Below are positions 35,540 to 46,396 of a stretch of 64,000 nucleotides of DNA, one piece after another. This stretch comes from Capsicum annuum (taxonomy: Eukaryota; Streptophyta; Magnoliopsida; Solanales; Solanaceae), in NCBI RefSeq assembly GCF_002878395.1, contig NC_061111.1, positions 25,808,682 to 25,872,681 on the forward strand. Direction: 5' to 3'. The position numbers and the translations under genes are program-made. Positions within the stretch are counted from its first letter, which is position 1, and every line of letters starts with the position of its first letter. The notes under the pieces are model-generated. The model searched no databases. It worked only from the letters and a program-made list of their open reading frames with translations, and was not told where the DNA came from.

Positions 35540-37380
35540 TTAGGATGAACTAGGGATGAAAGAATGAGCTTCTCATTAACTTAATGTTAAGATTAATAAT
35601 GGTACCTACATCAATCTAGGTGGAACGAGGATTGAATGAATGAGCTCACAGGGTCAACTACAAATCCAATTGAGTCGTTGCATTTGCATGGTGTTAGTAT
35701 TATGTTCATTCCGACCCGAGTCGTTAATCGATCACTCGGAGTTGAAATGTGTTCTCATTAACTTAATGTTAAGATTAATAATAGTATCTATATTGATTTA
35801 GGTGGAATTAGGGATGGATGAATGAGCACAAAGGGTCAACTATAACTTTAATTGAGTTTTTTGGCAATTATATGATGAGACGGTACTGCATTCCTCCCGA
35901 CAAGAGTCATTGACCGATCACTCTGAGACGAACTGATTCTTACTACCTCGTATGTTTAACTAATACCTTAATTGAATAATCTGGGACTAGGGGTGAGTTC
36001 TCATAGGGTCAACTACAACTTTAACTAAGTCTTTTGGCAAATGCATGATGAGATAGGACTGCATTCCTCCTGACAAGAGTCTTCGATCGATCACTCTGAG
36101 CCGAATCGATTCTTACTACCTCATATGTTCAACTAATACCTTAATTGATTAATCTAGAACTAGGGGTGAGTTCTCACAATGTCAACTATAATAGATGACA
36201 GGGCCTCTTTGATAATTTACAATAGATGGGTAATCTGTTGCATTAGATGACTTAATCTCTTTGATAGTTTACAACAGATTCGTGATTTGTCACAACAAAT
36301 GACTTAATCTGTTTGATAGTTTACAACAGATGGATAATATATTGCAACAAATTACATAGTCTGTTTAATTTGATCCAACAGAAAAGACATCTGTTGCAAA
36401 AAGTTGAACATTTGTTTATATATAATTCAATTGAGTTCATATGTTAGACTAATACCTTAATAGAATGTGAGTTCTCATAGGGTCAACAACAACTTCAATT
36501 TAGTCTTTTGGTAATTGTATGATTAGACGGTACTGCATTCCTCCCGACCAGAGTCAGCGATCGATCACTCTGAGCCGAACTGATTCTTACTACCTCATAT
36601 GCTAGACTAATACCTTAATTGATTAATATAGGACTAGGGTACTAATACCTGAATTGAATAGTCCAGGACTAGGGGTGAGTTCTCATAGGGTCAACTACAA
36701 CTTTAATTGAGTCTTTTGGCAATTACATAATGAGATGGTACTGCGTTTCTCCCGACAGAGTCGTCGATCGATCACTTTGAGCCGAACTGATTCTTACTAC
36801 CTCATATGTTAGACGAATGCCTTAATTAATTAATCTAGGACTAGGGTACTAATACCTTAATTGAATAATCTGGGATTAAGGGTGAGTTCTCATAGGGTCA
36901 ACTACAAGTTCAATTAAGTCTTTTGGCAATTGCATAATAAGACGGTACTGCGTTCCTCCCGATAGAGTCGTTGATCGATCACTCTAAGCCAAATCAATTC
37001 TTACTACCTTATATGTTAGACTAATACCTTAATTAATTAATTTAGCACTAGGGTACTAATACCTTAATTGAATAGTCTGGGACTAGGGGTGAGTTCTCAT
37101 AGGTTCAACTACAACTTCAATTGAGTCTTTTATCAATTGCATCATGAGACGATACTGCGTTCCTCTAGACAGAGTCATCAATCGATCACTCTGAGTCTAA
37201 CCGATTCTTACTACCTTATATGTTAGACTAATACCTTAATTGATTAATCTGGGACTAGGTTACTAATACCTTAATTGAATAATCTAGGACTAGGGGTGAG
37301 TTCTCATGGGGTAAACTATCAATTAATCTAGGACTAGGGATGAGTTCTCATAGGATCAGCCTCAACAGATGGAAGCGTCT
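35540..37380. repeat. Tandem array, about 185-208-bp unit
   Basis: GTGAGTTCTCATAGGGTCAAC or a close variant at 35993, 36165, 36467, 36675, 36882, 37089 and 37295. The last five are 207 bp apart within a base or two. Earlier related units with AACTTAATGTTAAGATTAAT are at about 35576 and 35760. Each unit also carries a CTCCCGACAGAGTC-like string and CGATCGATCACTCTGAGCC. The 36165-36467 interval is longer because a palindrome cluster (36215-36415) lies inside it. Confidence 0.88.
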
Positions 37381-38522
37381 ATTTGATAATTTACAACATA
37401 TGGGTAATCTGTAGTGACATATGACAATTCATTTGATAATTTACAACAGATGGGTAATCTGTAGCAATAGATGACCTAATCTGTTCACAGATTCATAATC
37501 TGTTGTTACCTAATCTGATTGATAAATTACAATAGATGAGAAGTCTGACGCAACATATTGAACATTTGTTTTTTACAATTACAATTGAGTTCATATGTTA
37601 GACTAATAGTACCTAATTTGATTAATATAGAATCAGGGGTGAGTTTTCATAGGGTCACCTCCTAGAGTACTCGGTTAACTACAACTTCAATTATTTTTAT
37701 ACAATTTCAATTGAATTAACCTTTTGGCAATTGTATGATGAGAGAGTTAAAAATTATGCATATATTTTATGATTTTAAAAATAATTAAGATTATTTCGGA
37801 CCAAATTAACATTTTCAAAACTACTCATTATTCTATTTCAAAATACAAATCAACCCATACAAAATGTTTCATCATTTCAAATCTCGAGGTCTGGTTCTTT
37901 CTCTCTCATTCTCTCTCAACAATACAGTACAGACAACAACTACTCAACAAATTTGCTTAACCCTCCACAACATATCAATTTTCTTCTAATTTTTGACCAC
38001 ATAAGTGTTATTTTCGACTTTATTTTTGCTTGTATCAGTCGTTTTCTTTGTCTTCGTATGCAACAGAGTTCGAGAAGAGCTCTATATTTGTTTTTTCTAA
38101 AAAGTAAGGCTTTTAAGTTAATAATGAAAAATAAAACTTTTAGTTGTATTATCTTCGAGAATGGATTTACAATTTTGAGTTTTGATGGTAAAATCATAGG
38201 AAGAACTCGAGAAATCCCTAGTTTCCATCGCAGTGTTCCATTGGCTGTCGTGGTATAGTTGGATGGTGTTTGTGGTATTAGTGGTGGTGGTGGTAGTGGT
38301 GTTTGTGGTCGTCGTGGTGGCACCGATGGTGGCATTGGTTGTTGGTGTTTGTGGTGGTATTGGTATTCGTGGTGTTTATTTATTTGTTAGCATTGGTTGG
38401 TGGTGTTTGTGGTGGTGGCTATTGGTGTGTCGGTATTCGTGGTGTTTGTAATGTATTTTTTAAAATCTATGCATACATCAACTGTAATGTAATTTTTATT
38501 TTTCTTTGTCTGTAGGTAAACA
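37381..38522. other. Upstream region of the plus-strand Ulp1-like gene
   Basis: Palindrome copies at 37370-37560, then an AT-rich stretch, a CT-rich stretch near 37895-37920, and a GTGGTGGTG-rich stretch (38265-38450) that yields Val/Gly-rich spurious frames. A 3' splice site (TTTGTCTGTAG) ends just before 38517, so part of this is probably a 5' UTR exon and intron. No clear TATA box was chosen. Confidence 0.4.
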
Positions 38523-39584
38523 TGTCTCCCAAAAGAATAGAAAGTAAAAGTGGATCAACGTCTGACCACTAAAAAAAAGGCTACAGTACAGAGGGATTCA
38601 GAGGAGCTTCTTGAACAATCTCAATCAGGGAAAAGTAAAGTTGAGGAGAGATGTGAAAACAACGTTGAGGGAGGTGGACAGGGGTTCGTAGATGGTAATA
38701 AAGAAAATAAAAGTGAGAAAGAGGAGGAATTGAAGAGTCAAAAAGAGAAAGAGGATGATCATCAACATAATGATAATGAATAACCAACGGGGCATGAGTT
38801 AATATCGACATCCCAGCATGATCCTGTCAAAACTTTTAGTATTGACAGGTTTCAAGTTGTGATACCGATTAATGACCCAGAAGGAAAACAACTAACTGGT
38901 CAAATTGTACTTAAATGTCAGATGGGGAAAATTTTTGAACATTTTATGAAAATTATGAAGAACGAAAACATAGGTGAACTTTTTAAGAAGAGCTGCTTTG
39001 GATGCTTTCTCGAACTACCTGAGGACCCCTCTACCCGTATCCATTTCCCTATGACGATGATATAAGGTCTTCTCAAGTGTAGGATCAAGTACGCGGGGGA
39101 TGATAAAGATTCGGAGGAGGGGGCAAAAAAGATGGATGAAATCTGAATCAACTACTGTGGCATGCCTGTTTGTTTTGGCTTGCAAGAGTTTGCCATAGTG
39201 ACGGGCTTGAGATGCCATCGTCCAAAAGGACCACCACCCCGCAAAAGATCCAAGGCAAGAAAATGCAAGAAAAAAATAGATGGGTTGTTTGACATTGCTC
39301 AACGTGGCTATAAAGCATCAGATTTGTTGATAGATCTCGAGGATAAAACTATACCAGATCAGTACAGGGAGCAATTGTGCTTAGTTTGGTTTACCCATTC
39401 AGTTATATTGGCAAGAAACGTTAACAAGGTCATAGAAGATGATTTGCTGGCGCATGCTGAGGATTTTGATAAATTCAACAATTATCCCTGGGGATATGAC
39501 AGCTTCTACTTAACTGTCCAATATTTACTGACAAAGCTATCCTCAGGGACGACCACATTATATGGCTTTTCTTAGGCTTTCATG
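38523..39584 (+). pseudogene. Copy 1, exon with DUF1985-like domain
   Basis: An N-terminal charged segment (KEEELKSQKEKEDDHQHNDN), then VVIPINDPEGKQLTGQIVLK, LFKKSCFGCFLELPED and the PVCFGLQEFAIVTGL core. Stops lie near 38571, 38781, 39063, 39144 and 39573. The donor is CATG|GTAAAA at 39584. The opposite-strand copy has its donor at the same residue (AFM), which supports this exon end. Confidence 0.7.
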
Positions 39585-39677
39585 GTAAAATTAATCACTA
39601 ATTTTACTCATCCATTAATTTATATTGAATATAGTTATTATAATTTTTTTTGTTTGCTTCCTGTTTACATTTTTTAG

Positions 39678-39842
39678 GCTTGGGCATTTAAAGCCATTCC
39701 TCCCCTCCAAAAGTAGTTAATGGATTACTCAGATGAGGTTTCTTATCCAAGGATGTTTAGGTGGTTGGATGCAAAGAGCAACACCAATATTAAAGAGACT
39801 GATCTCTTTAACCTTCTGGATGATGTAGTACGTCTTCTTCAA
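39678..39842 (+). pseudogene. Copy 1, second exon
   Basis: The acceptor TTTTTAG ends at 39677. It reads AWAFKAIPPLQK, a stop, then SYPRMFRWLDAKSNTNIKE. It matches AWAFEVIPYLRQQ...CPRILRWLSVKTD in copy 2. The donor is CTTCAA|GTAAAA. The exon end plus donor is repeated 136 bp downstream (39912-39978). Confidence 0.7.
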
Positions 39843-40047
39843 GTAAAATAATTCTACTCAAAGATAAGAAAGATATTGAACAGATGTTATATCTGGTGCA
39901 ACAGATGTTAAGAGCAACACCAATATTAAAGAGGCTGATCTCTTTAACCCTCCGAATGATTCAGTATGTCTTTTTCAAGTAAAATAATTCTACTCAAAGA
40001 TAAGAAAGATATTGAACAAATGTTATATCTGGTGCAACAGATGTTAT
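39776..40047 (+). repeat. 136-bp tandem duplication of exon end and splice donor
   Basis: GAGCAACACCAATATTAAAG begins at 39776 and again at 39912. Both copies run through the donor CAAGTAAAATAATTCTACTC and the GGTGCAACAGATGTTA palindrome half. The break point is within the palindrome motif. Confidence 0.85.
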
Positions 40048-40453
40048 ATCTGATACACCAGATGGGACATCTATTGCAACAGGGTAGATCTTACATCAGA
40101 TTACCCATCTGTTGCTTTGGTTCTCTGAACCTGACTCTCAAAGATTAAGCATATACTGCAAATTATGCAACAGATATTTAATCTGATCACATATTATTCA
40201 TCTGTTGCGATATACATATCATCTATTGCATAACAGATTACCCGTCTTGTGCAAATATTGCAATAGATGATTGATATTTGTCATCAAATTATTTATGTGT
40301 TGCTCTGTTTCTCTGAACCAGACTCAAATGGATTTTAACCATATTCCGCAAACTATGCAACAGATGGATCTTTTTTTTAAAACGTAGCCCAACTGTGAAA
40401 ATTATTATATTATATGATTTAAATGCATCTGTCTTTTTTTTTCTTTTTTATAG

Positions 40454-41290
40454 GTTGTGCATCCATGGATCGTGCCTACTGAGGAGGAGTCAGTGATGAC
40501 TTCTTATATTACTCTAGGTCATGTTGATACTATAGCAGACCCAACGGTGGAGTTAATAAAGAAGGAATTGGTTGGAGCAACAGCCATAAAAAGAGCAGTT
40601 AGACAAGGTCATCATAATGTTGAGGCTCTTCATGACCAACCTTTTACTTAGGCAGATCCGGGTGCTTCTTCTGGTGGAGTTGTTGGTGTTGGTGACAGGC
40701 ATGTTGATGCTGCGATAAGCATGTTGATGCTCAAAAAAGAATAAATATTTTTGAAAACACCCTTTTTTGCCCTTATATAGGTCCCTCTCACCGCTCTTTA
40801 CCCTCGTGTTTTCGTTGCTAATGCGATGAGTGCAAGGACAGATAGGATAAACTCTTTGTAAAAGTAGAGGCTATCTCTAAAGCTATCAAGGAATTTAAAT
40901 CCAAGAGGTGTGTCATACCATCCAAGAAGGTGAGGAAGCCACACACTCCTACAGCGTTGGTTGACATCCAAGAAGGTGAGGGAGCCACACACTCCTACAG
41001 CGTTGGTTAGGAGAAAGAAAAGAGAAATTAGAGATGTACTCTCCGCTCAGAAATCAAAAGAAATTGCAATTCCTCCCTCTCCAGAAGCTATTGAAGTTCA
41101 GGGGACAGTCAAGAAGGTGGACATATACGCAAAACTTGGCGCCGAAGAGAAGAGGGATCTACGACAGGCCATTAATGCCAAGCCAGGCGTACCAGATTAC
41201 CCCAGGCCTCTTTTTTCCCCCCAAGACTTCCAGACTATGACTGATATACGTATGTCGTACGAGGACAAGTCAAGTTTAATTTTTCTAACC
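40454..41290 (+). pseudogene. Copy 1, central region
   Basis: The acceptor TTTTTATAG ends at 40453. It reads VVHPWIVPTEEESVMTSYI, matching IVHPSLVSTNRELKMPFFV in copy 2, then TVELIKKELVGATAIKR (copy 2: RLTMELFGATAITRK). A stop follows at about 40650. A Lys-rich part contains KKREIRDVLSAQKSKEI. A 46-bp tandem duplication (CATCCAAGAAGGTGAGG at 40919 and 40965) disturbs it. Confidence 0.65.
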
Positions 41291-41519
41291 TAGCCCTTAA
41301 AATCTAACCCATGAAGAAGAAGCAACGCAACATAGTTCACATCTGTTGCAATAGCTGGGCATACTGGTGCAACTGGTAGTGGTTCTATTGCAACTTATTA
41401 TCCATCTGTTACATAAGTTGCATTGGATTGTTGATTCAGAGAACCTATGCAATAGATGGACCATCCGTTGCATCTTTACAATTACTAACCTATTTAAAAA
41501 TTGACTTCTTATCTCACAG

Positions 41520-42227
41520 AATGTTGATATAATTCTCTGCCTCATGAGGAAAAGGCAATTAACGTATCGGGAAGCTTATGACGCTGCTGATAGGATAATA
41601 GACCTCGAATTCTACAAGAAGCTCAAGGATAGGTACGATTAACTCAATGGAGAGGCGTCAGCCCTTGGCGTGGGACTTGATTTCCTAGTTCCTACGTTGG
41701 TCTTGGATGAAGAAGAAACTTTAAGATATGTTAGGGGACAGGTCAAATCCACACAGCAAGAGCTGGACCGAGGCAAAAAGGATTATTACAGTTATTAGCG
41801 TGAACGGCATACATTATCGGGCTATTGAGATACTACTCGAGGAGGGAAAGATCAATGTTTATGACTCTAACGTACCTCTCGTCGATGCTTTCGATCTTTT
41901 TCTCCTCGTAGAGCCATTGATAGTGTTGTTACCCATCTTGTTGAGGGAGATAAAATGATGAATCATTTCCCAAAGGAAGTTTTGATGAAGAAATTATGGG
42001 ATTTTGAAGGTCGAAACAGGGGAATGATCCTTCCAAAAGATGATGCCGCTAAAGCGAGTGGCTCACACGCTTTTGAACACATCGAATGTTTTCTGATCGG
42101 CACAGAAATAGCCGAGCCAACGAATTTTCTGTGTGACAACGCTGTGGCAAACCTGCAAGAGGTCTGGGCTTATGGGGTACTAACTGGAAGCTTGAAGCCT
42201 GTGTATATAGAAGAGCCTGTGAAATAG
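41520..42227 (+). pseudogene. Copy 1, Ulp1-type peptidase-like exon
   Basis: The acceptor ATCTCACAG ends at 41519. It reads NVDIILCLMRKRQLTYREAY with a stop near 41642, then ITVISVNGIHYRAIEILLEE and KINVYDSNVPLVDAFDLF. It shifts frame near 41955 into KLWDFEGRNRGMILPKDD and HAFEHIECFLIGTEIAEPTN, and ends at TAG 42227. Ulp1-type peptidases cleave SUMO-like partners; with Cys replaced and frame broken, activity is not expected. Confidence 0.65.
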
Positions 42228-42309
42228 AAATTTTTAATTTTAAGTCACCTTTCACTTTATTACATGTACATGTAGTGGCAATAATTTTTCTGATGAAAGT
42301 TGAGTTTTT

Positions 42310-42560
42310 TATAATGCAATAGATTAGATTGTAAATCTGTTGTAAAATATCTTTAATCCGTTCTAGCAGATAGTTTATCTATTGCAATAGGTTGATCATC
42401 TGTTGTGTTACGGTGATGTTATTTCTATGAATAATCTAATAATCTAAGTCTAATATGTTGCAATAGTGGAAAGATCTATTTGATAATTTCTAACAAATGA
42501 CCTAAATTTTACAACATATGCCTAAATCTTTTTGATTTTTTCCAACAGTTACGCTTGAAT
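42310..42560. repeat. Cluster of dispersed palindrome copies
   Basis: GTAAATCTGTTGTAAAATAT, GATAGTTTATCTATTGCAAT and GGTTGATCATCTGTTGTGTT are examples, downstream of copy 1 and downstream (on the other strand) of the GRF gene. Confidence 0.7.
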
Positions 42561-42617
42561 ATCCATGTTCCCAACAACACCAAACCAGTAGCCAATATAC
42601 ACACCACCATGAAAATT

Positions 42618-43036
42618 TCAGCAATTATGCTTGAATATCCATGTTCCCAACAACACCAAACCAGTAGCAATAACGACAATAATGTAGTATCTTCTTGCTC
42701 GATTTTGCTTCTCTTTAGAAGCCTTGACTTTGTTCAACAAACCCCAGATTACACGATTTGCTTGTGAAGGCTGTCGGTCTTCATACCAATCAAAGTAATT
42801 GCATCCACCCAATTTCTATATAAAAAAAGAGAGTACAAATACAAAATAATTACAAGTCAATAATTAATCAATTAATTAAATAAAAAATATTACCTTTGAA
42901 ATCTTACAAGTAAAAAACCTACGACCCAGATTTTGTTGAGTCCAAGAAGTCTTTAACAAAGCTTCATTACCGCACTTACAATATCAAAAATTTTTATCAC
43001 AAAAAATAGAAAAACAGTGGAAGATGCGCTCGACAT
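42618..43036 (-). pseudogene. GRF zinc-finger membrane protein, probably decayed
   Basis: Two exons on the minus strand. Exon 1 (43036-42894) starts MSSASSTV; a frame change and a stop (TGA) precede CKCGNEALLKTSWTQQNLGR and RFFTCKISK. Exon 2 (42815-42618) reads KLGGCNYFDWYEDRQPSQAN, then a coiled/charged linker and YYIIVVIATGLVLLGTWIF, a membrane segment near the C-terminus. The Cys spacing (CKCG...TCKI...GGCNYFDW) is that of GRF zinc fingers, which bind single-stranded nucleic acid. Intron 42816-42893 has GT...AG ends. It lies tail-to-tail with Ulp1-like copy 1. Similar small GRF proteins are common in Solanaceae repeat clusters (from memory). Confidence 0.72.
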
Positions 43037-43145
43037 TGTCAAGCTCAGTTGGAAAAAAGAAAAGAAATAATTTGAATAGATAAAAGAAGATGGAAATGAA
43101 GAAGAAGATTTGGGAATTTAGGGTTAAATTTTAGGAGGAAGATGA

Positions 43146-43153
43146 ATATATAA
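43146..43153 (-). promoter_or_regulatory. TATA-like box of the GRF gene
   Basis: The minus strand reads TCTTATATATTC about 110 bp above the start codon, followed by a CT-rich leader, a typical plant 5' UTR composition. Confidence 0.45.
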
Positions 43154-44529
43154 GACAATGGGGGGAATGACTGTTGGGGGCCAAGTGACGGCAAGTCAGT
43201 GAAATGTGCCAGACTGACACTGACACATTTGATGCCTATTTAATTTTACGTGTTTAAAATGAACACTGTCTACTTGATGCCTATCTTATTTTAGGTATTT
43301 GAACTGAACACCGTCGATGGGTTGCACCTTTTTTATTTCAATTCAATTCACTTTAACCTTTTTACAGGTAGTGGCAATTTTTTATTTCCAACAAAAGTTG
43401 AATTTTTATAATGCAACAGATTCTCCATCCGTTGTAATAGTTATCCTACCTGTTCTGACATATAGTTTATCTGTTGCAATAGGTTGGTCATCTATTGCAT
43501 TATCTCGATGTTTTTATCTAAAGTCCATCTGTTGCAATAGTAGGAAGACCTGTTTGATAAAGTCCAACAGATCACCTACCTGTTGCAATATATGTCTAAA
43601 TCTATTCAATTTTTCCAATAGATGTGTCATCTGTTGCAACAGATACATTATATGTTGCAATATTTGAATCTAGTATTCCTTTTCAATTAATAAGTTCAAA
43701 TCTAAGAAATAAATACAATTTGTAGACAAAATAAAATAAATCAAACCCTTCATAAATTAGCTGCAATAAGTCAATGAATAAATAAAATGTAAAAAAATTG
43801 TTATGGGTACAGATCTCAACAAATACATCAACAACAATTTAAGTATACTATCAAGGATTGCTTTTATTTGACAAGCTCAAGATATAAAGATCTACTCAGT
43901 ATGAAAAAGTTGTTCTTCATCCGATGCTATAGAATTCGGCTTTGCTCGTCGTAGATCTTTATTGTCGCTTACGTACGGTTTCTGCGCTTTCTGTTCTCCG
44001 TATTTCCATAAAAAGAGTAGCATATTGTCAATGTTGTTCAGCAGTAGCTTCTTCTACATCCACCTGGAAAGCCAGAATTGGTCAATGCTAATCACGGAGA
44101 TACAATAAAATGGAAAAGGATAACTCATCTCTTCTAGCAAATCAAATAGGTCTTCCTCTCATTTTAAATTTTCCCAAATAGATTATATTTCTGTTGCAAT
44201 AATGAATCAACTGTTGGGACAAATTTCTACATGAGGAAGACCTTGTATGATAATTTCCAATGGATGAACCATCCGTTGCAACATATGAATCATCTGTTGT
44301 AGCATATAGGTCTTCTGTTGGTACAAATAAAAGTAGTATGAAGAGCTATTTGATTTGCTAAAATAGATAAAACATATATTGCACTAGATAAAGTAGCTGG
44401 TGCAACAGGTTATTCAACTGTTGCAACAGATATATATATATGTTTGATAATTTTCAGCAGATGTGTCATCTGTTGAAATAGATATGTGTCTGTTTGTTTT
44501 ATCAGTTGGAAGACATATAATATATTCAC
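43154..44529. other. Spacer with palindrome clusters
   Basis: Clusters lie at 43415-43670 (including a perfect ATCTGTTGCAACAGAT at 43629-43644) and 44170-44520. A near-duplicate of the phrase TTGATGCCTATYTTATTTTA occurs at 43229 and 43274. The 116-codon frame at 43317-43667 is palindrome repeats read as protein (many Cys-Asn-Arg) and is not a gene. Confidence 0.6.
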
Positions 44530-46391
44530 CTTCTTCAGCTCATGCTGCTCTTTTTTGGACATTGTACGTTACTCAGTGTAATACACAGACAGAAGAGCTG
44601 CAATTTCGCTTTTTTGGATGCTTAATAATGCCTTGAAAATCACTCTCCTTCTCTTCTTAGCCCTAATCTCTAATGGAGCGGGTGGAAATAAAATCCTCTT
44701 TGATGGAATGAGACCCCTCTTAGATGTCAATTCCTTTATAGAAGCAGTTAATGCATTAATAGCATTAATCACATCATGTTTCGCCTTGCAGTCTTGACAT
44801 TTGCATGCAGAACATTTGCTGGGAGAGGCAAAATCTGTATAACCAGTATGATCATACTCATAATGGTTTGCTTTAAATATTGTAAGAGGAGCATCATTAG
44901 CACCAACAGCAGCACCATTACCACCACCAACAACTCCATCACCACTAAGACCATCAACAACAACAATAAGCCCACCCTCCAAAATTATTTTTCTTGTAAT
45001 GGCTGTTGCTCCAAACAATTCCATTGTTAGTCTGTCGATGACCTTAGGGTCCGATAAAGTTTGCACAGACCGTAAAGTAACAAAAAATGGCATCTTCAAC
45101 TCTCGATTGGTCGAAACTAGCGACGGGTGCACAATCTAACATAAATCATTACATATATTAGAATGATGTTAGATCATTTAAAAAAATCATTAATTAAAAG
45201 AAAAATTAATTATAATTATACTTACTACATCCTTCGGGGGGTTGAAGAGATCAAGAAATTTTGCACTTTGATCAGTTTTGACCGACAACCATCTTAAGAT
45301 TCTTGGACAGAAAATTCCTTCCTGGTAGTTCACTTGTTGTCTCAAATAAGGAATGACTTCAAACGCCCAAGCCTATAAAATAATGCCAATAAATCAAAAT
45401 CATTATTGAGCAAAAAAATGAATGATATCATAATAGAAGAAAGAAACATTTACCATGAAAGCCCATGGGAAGCCATATAAGTTGACTGTCTTTGGCGCTA
45501 ACGGAGTCAACAAATATTTGACAGTCATTTTGAAGCTTTCATACCCCCAAGGATAGCTGTTAAACGCATCAAGATCCTCGGAGAGCTTTATTAAATCGAG
45601 GCTTATGTTGTTGTTAACGTCTCTCGCCCAAAGAATATTATGTACAGACCAAACCAAGCACAATGACTGTTTGTGATTCTTTGAAAGTCCTTTACCTTCA
45701 ACGCTTCTATCAAATTTTTATTTTTGAAGCTTGGACCAATAATGGACACCAGGTCATCATGATCACACGACTTGCCTTTACTTTTTTTGGGTGTGTGGGG
45801 GTGCTTTTTTGGGGTTAGAATAGATATAACTTGAGAAGGAGGATAACATTTTAGTCCAGTAACTATGGCAAACTCCTTCCAACCAAAACAACAGGCATGC
45901 TACAGTAATTTATCCACACCTCATCCATCTTATCTTTGTTTTCATACATAAACCTACGCTTGAGTAGTTCATATACCATTTTCATTTGGAAACGAGCGTT
46001 GTTGTCCTTCGACAAATCAAGATATTTCCCAAAGCAGCTGTCCCTGAAATAACATCCAATTTTTGTTCTCGAAGTATTTTTCTGAAGGTGTTGAAATATT
46101 TTTCCATGGCTGACTTAACCACGAAATCACCCGTTAAATCTGCGGCACCATCGCACTGCATTCTCACAGGATAACGATCAATGCTGAAGGCTTTGACCAG
46201 CTCTTTGGTGGAAGGGCTATTAGCATCTGCATCACTCTATTAAAACATCCCTCCTCCCCGCGTTCATCATATTCTGCTCTCAATTGGGATAACGCTTGTA
46301 AAGCAAGCTCATAGAGTGGTGGATGTAGCCTAGCTGCTTCACTTATTCCTTTACTTGGACTTGATTCGGTTTCTGTTCTTTTGGGAACCAT
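44530..46391 (-). pseudogene. DUF1985/Ulp1-like transposon-associated gene, copy 2
   Basis: Exons 46391-45454, 45372-45226 and 45135-44530. It starts [20 protein letters not shown], then [20 protein letters not shown]. Frame changes follow near 46220 (into [20 protein letters not shown]) and again past 46050. The DUF1985-like core is partly readable (45905-45850 region), and NSYPWGYESFKMTVKYLLTP is at about 45560-45500. Exon 2: AWAFEVIPYLRQQVNYQEG. Exon 3: IVHPSLVSTNRELKMPFFV, then a Gly/Val-rich insert, CSACKCQDCKAKHDVINAIN, and a Lys/Arg-rich end. The peptidase-like C-terminal part of copy 1 is not found here. Splice positions agree with copy 1. Several frameshifts; pseudogene. Confidence 0.72.
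45226..45372 (-). pseudogene. Copy 2, second exon (intact)
   Basis: AG acceptor and GTAAG donor at both ends. The whole exon stays open: AWAFEVIPYLRQQVNYQEG, CPRILRWLSVKTDQ, FLDLFNPPKDV. The counterpart in copy 1 has a stop. Confidence 0.7.
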
Positions 46392-46396
46392 ATTAT

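Larger units (their letters stand above)
38523..42227 (+). pseudogene. DUF1985/Ulp1-like transposon-associated gene, copy 1
   Basis: Exons as read: 38523-39584, 39678-39842, 40454 to about 41290 (probably broken up), 41520-42227. It starts MSPKRIESKSGSTSDH, followed by a stop and frame change into a Lys/Glu-rich part. DUF1985-like core: PVCFGLQEFAIVTGLRCH near 39165-39218, then YPWGYDSFYLTVQYLLTKL near 39485. C-terminal C48 (Ulp1-type) peptidase-like part: HYRAIEILLEEGKINVYDS near 41812-41868, then a frame change, then HAFEHIECFLIGTEIAEP. The His and Asp of the catalytic set are visible; the Cys position is Ser (AGT at 42057). Stops and frameshifts make it a pseudogene. Such genes are carried by Mutator-like and other plant transposons; no flanking inverted ends were found. 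Confidence 0.72.

Noticed and set aside
38233..38515. Val/Gly/Trp-rich frames
   Set aside because: They come from GTGGTG repeats in the leader/intron region of the Ulp1-like gene; no family likeness.
43317..43667. 116-codon Cys/Asn-rich frame
   Set aside because: Made of palindrome repeats (TGTTGCAA gives Cys-Cys-Asn); not conserved as protein.
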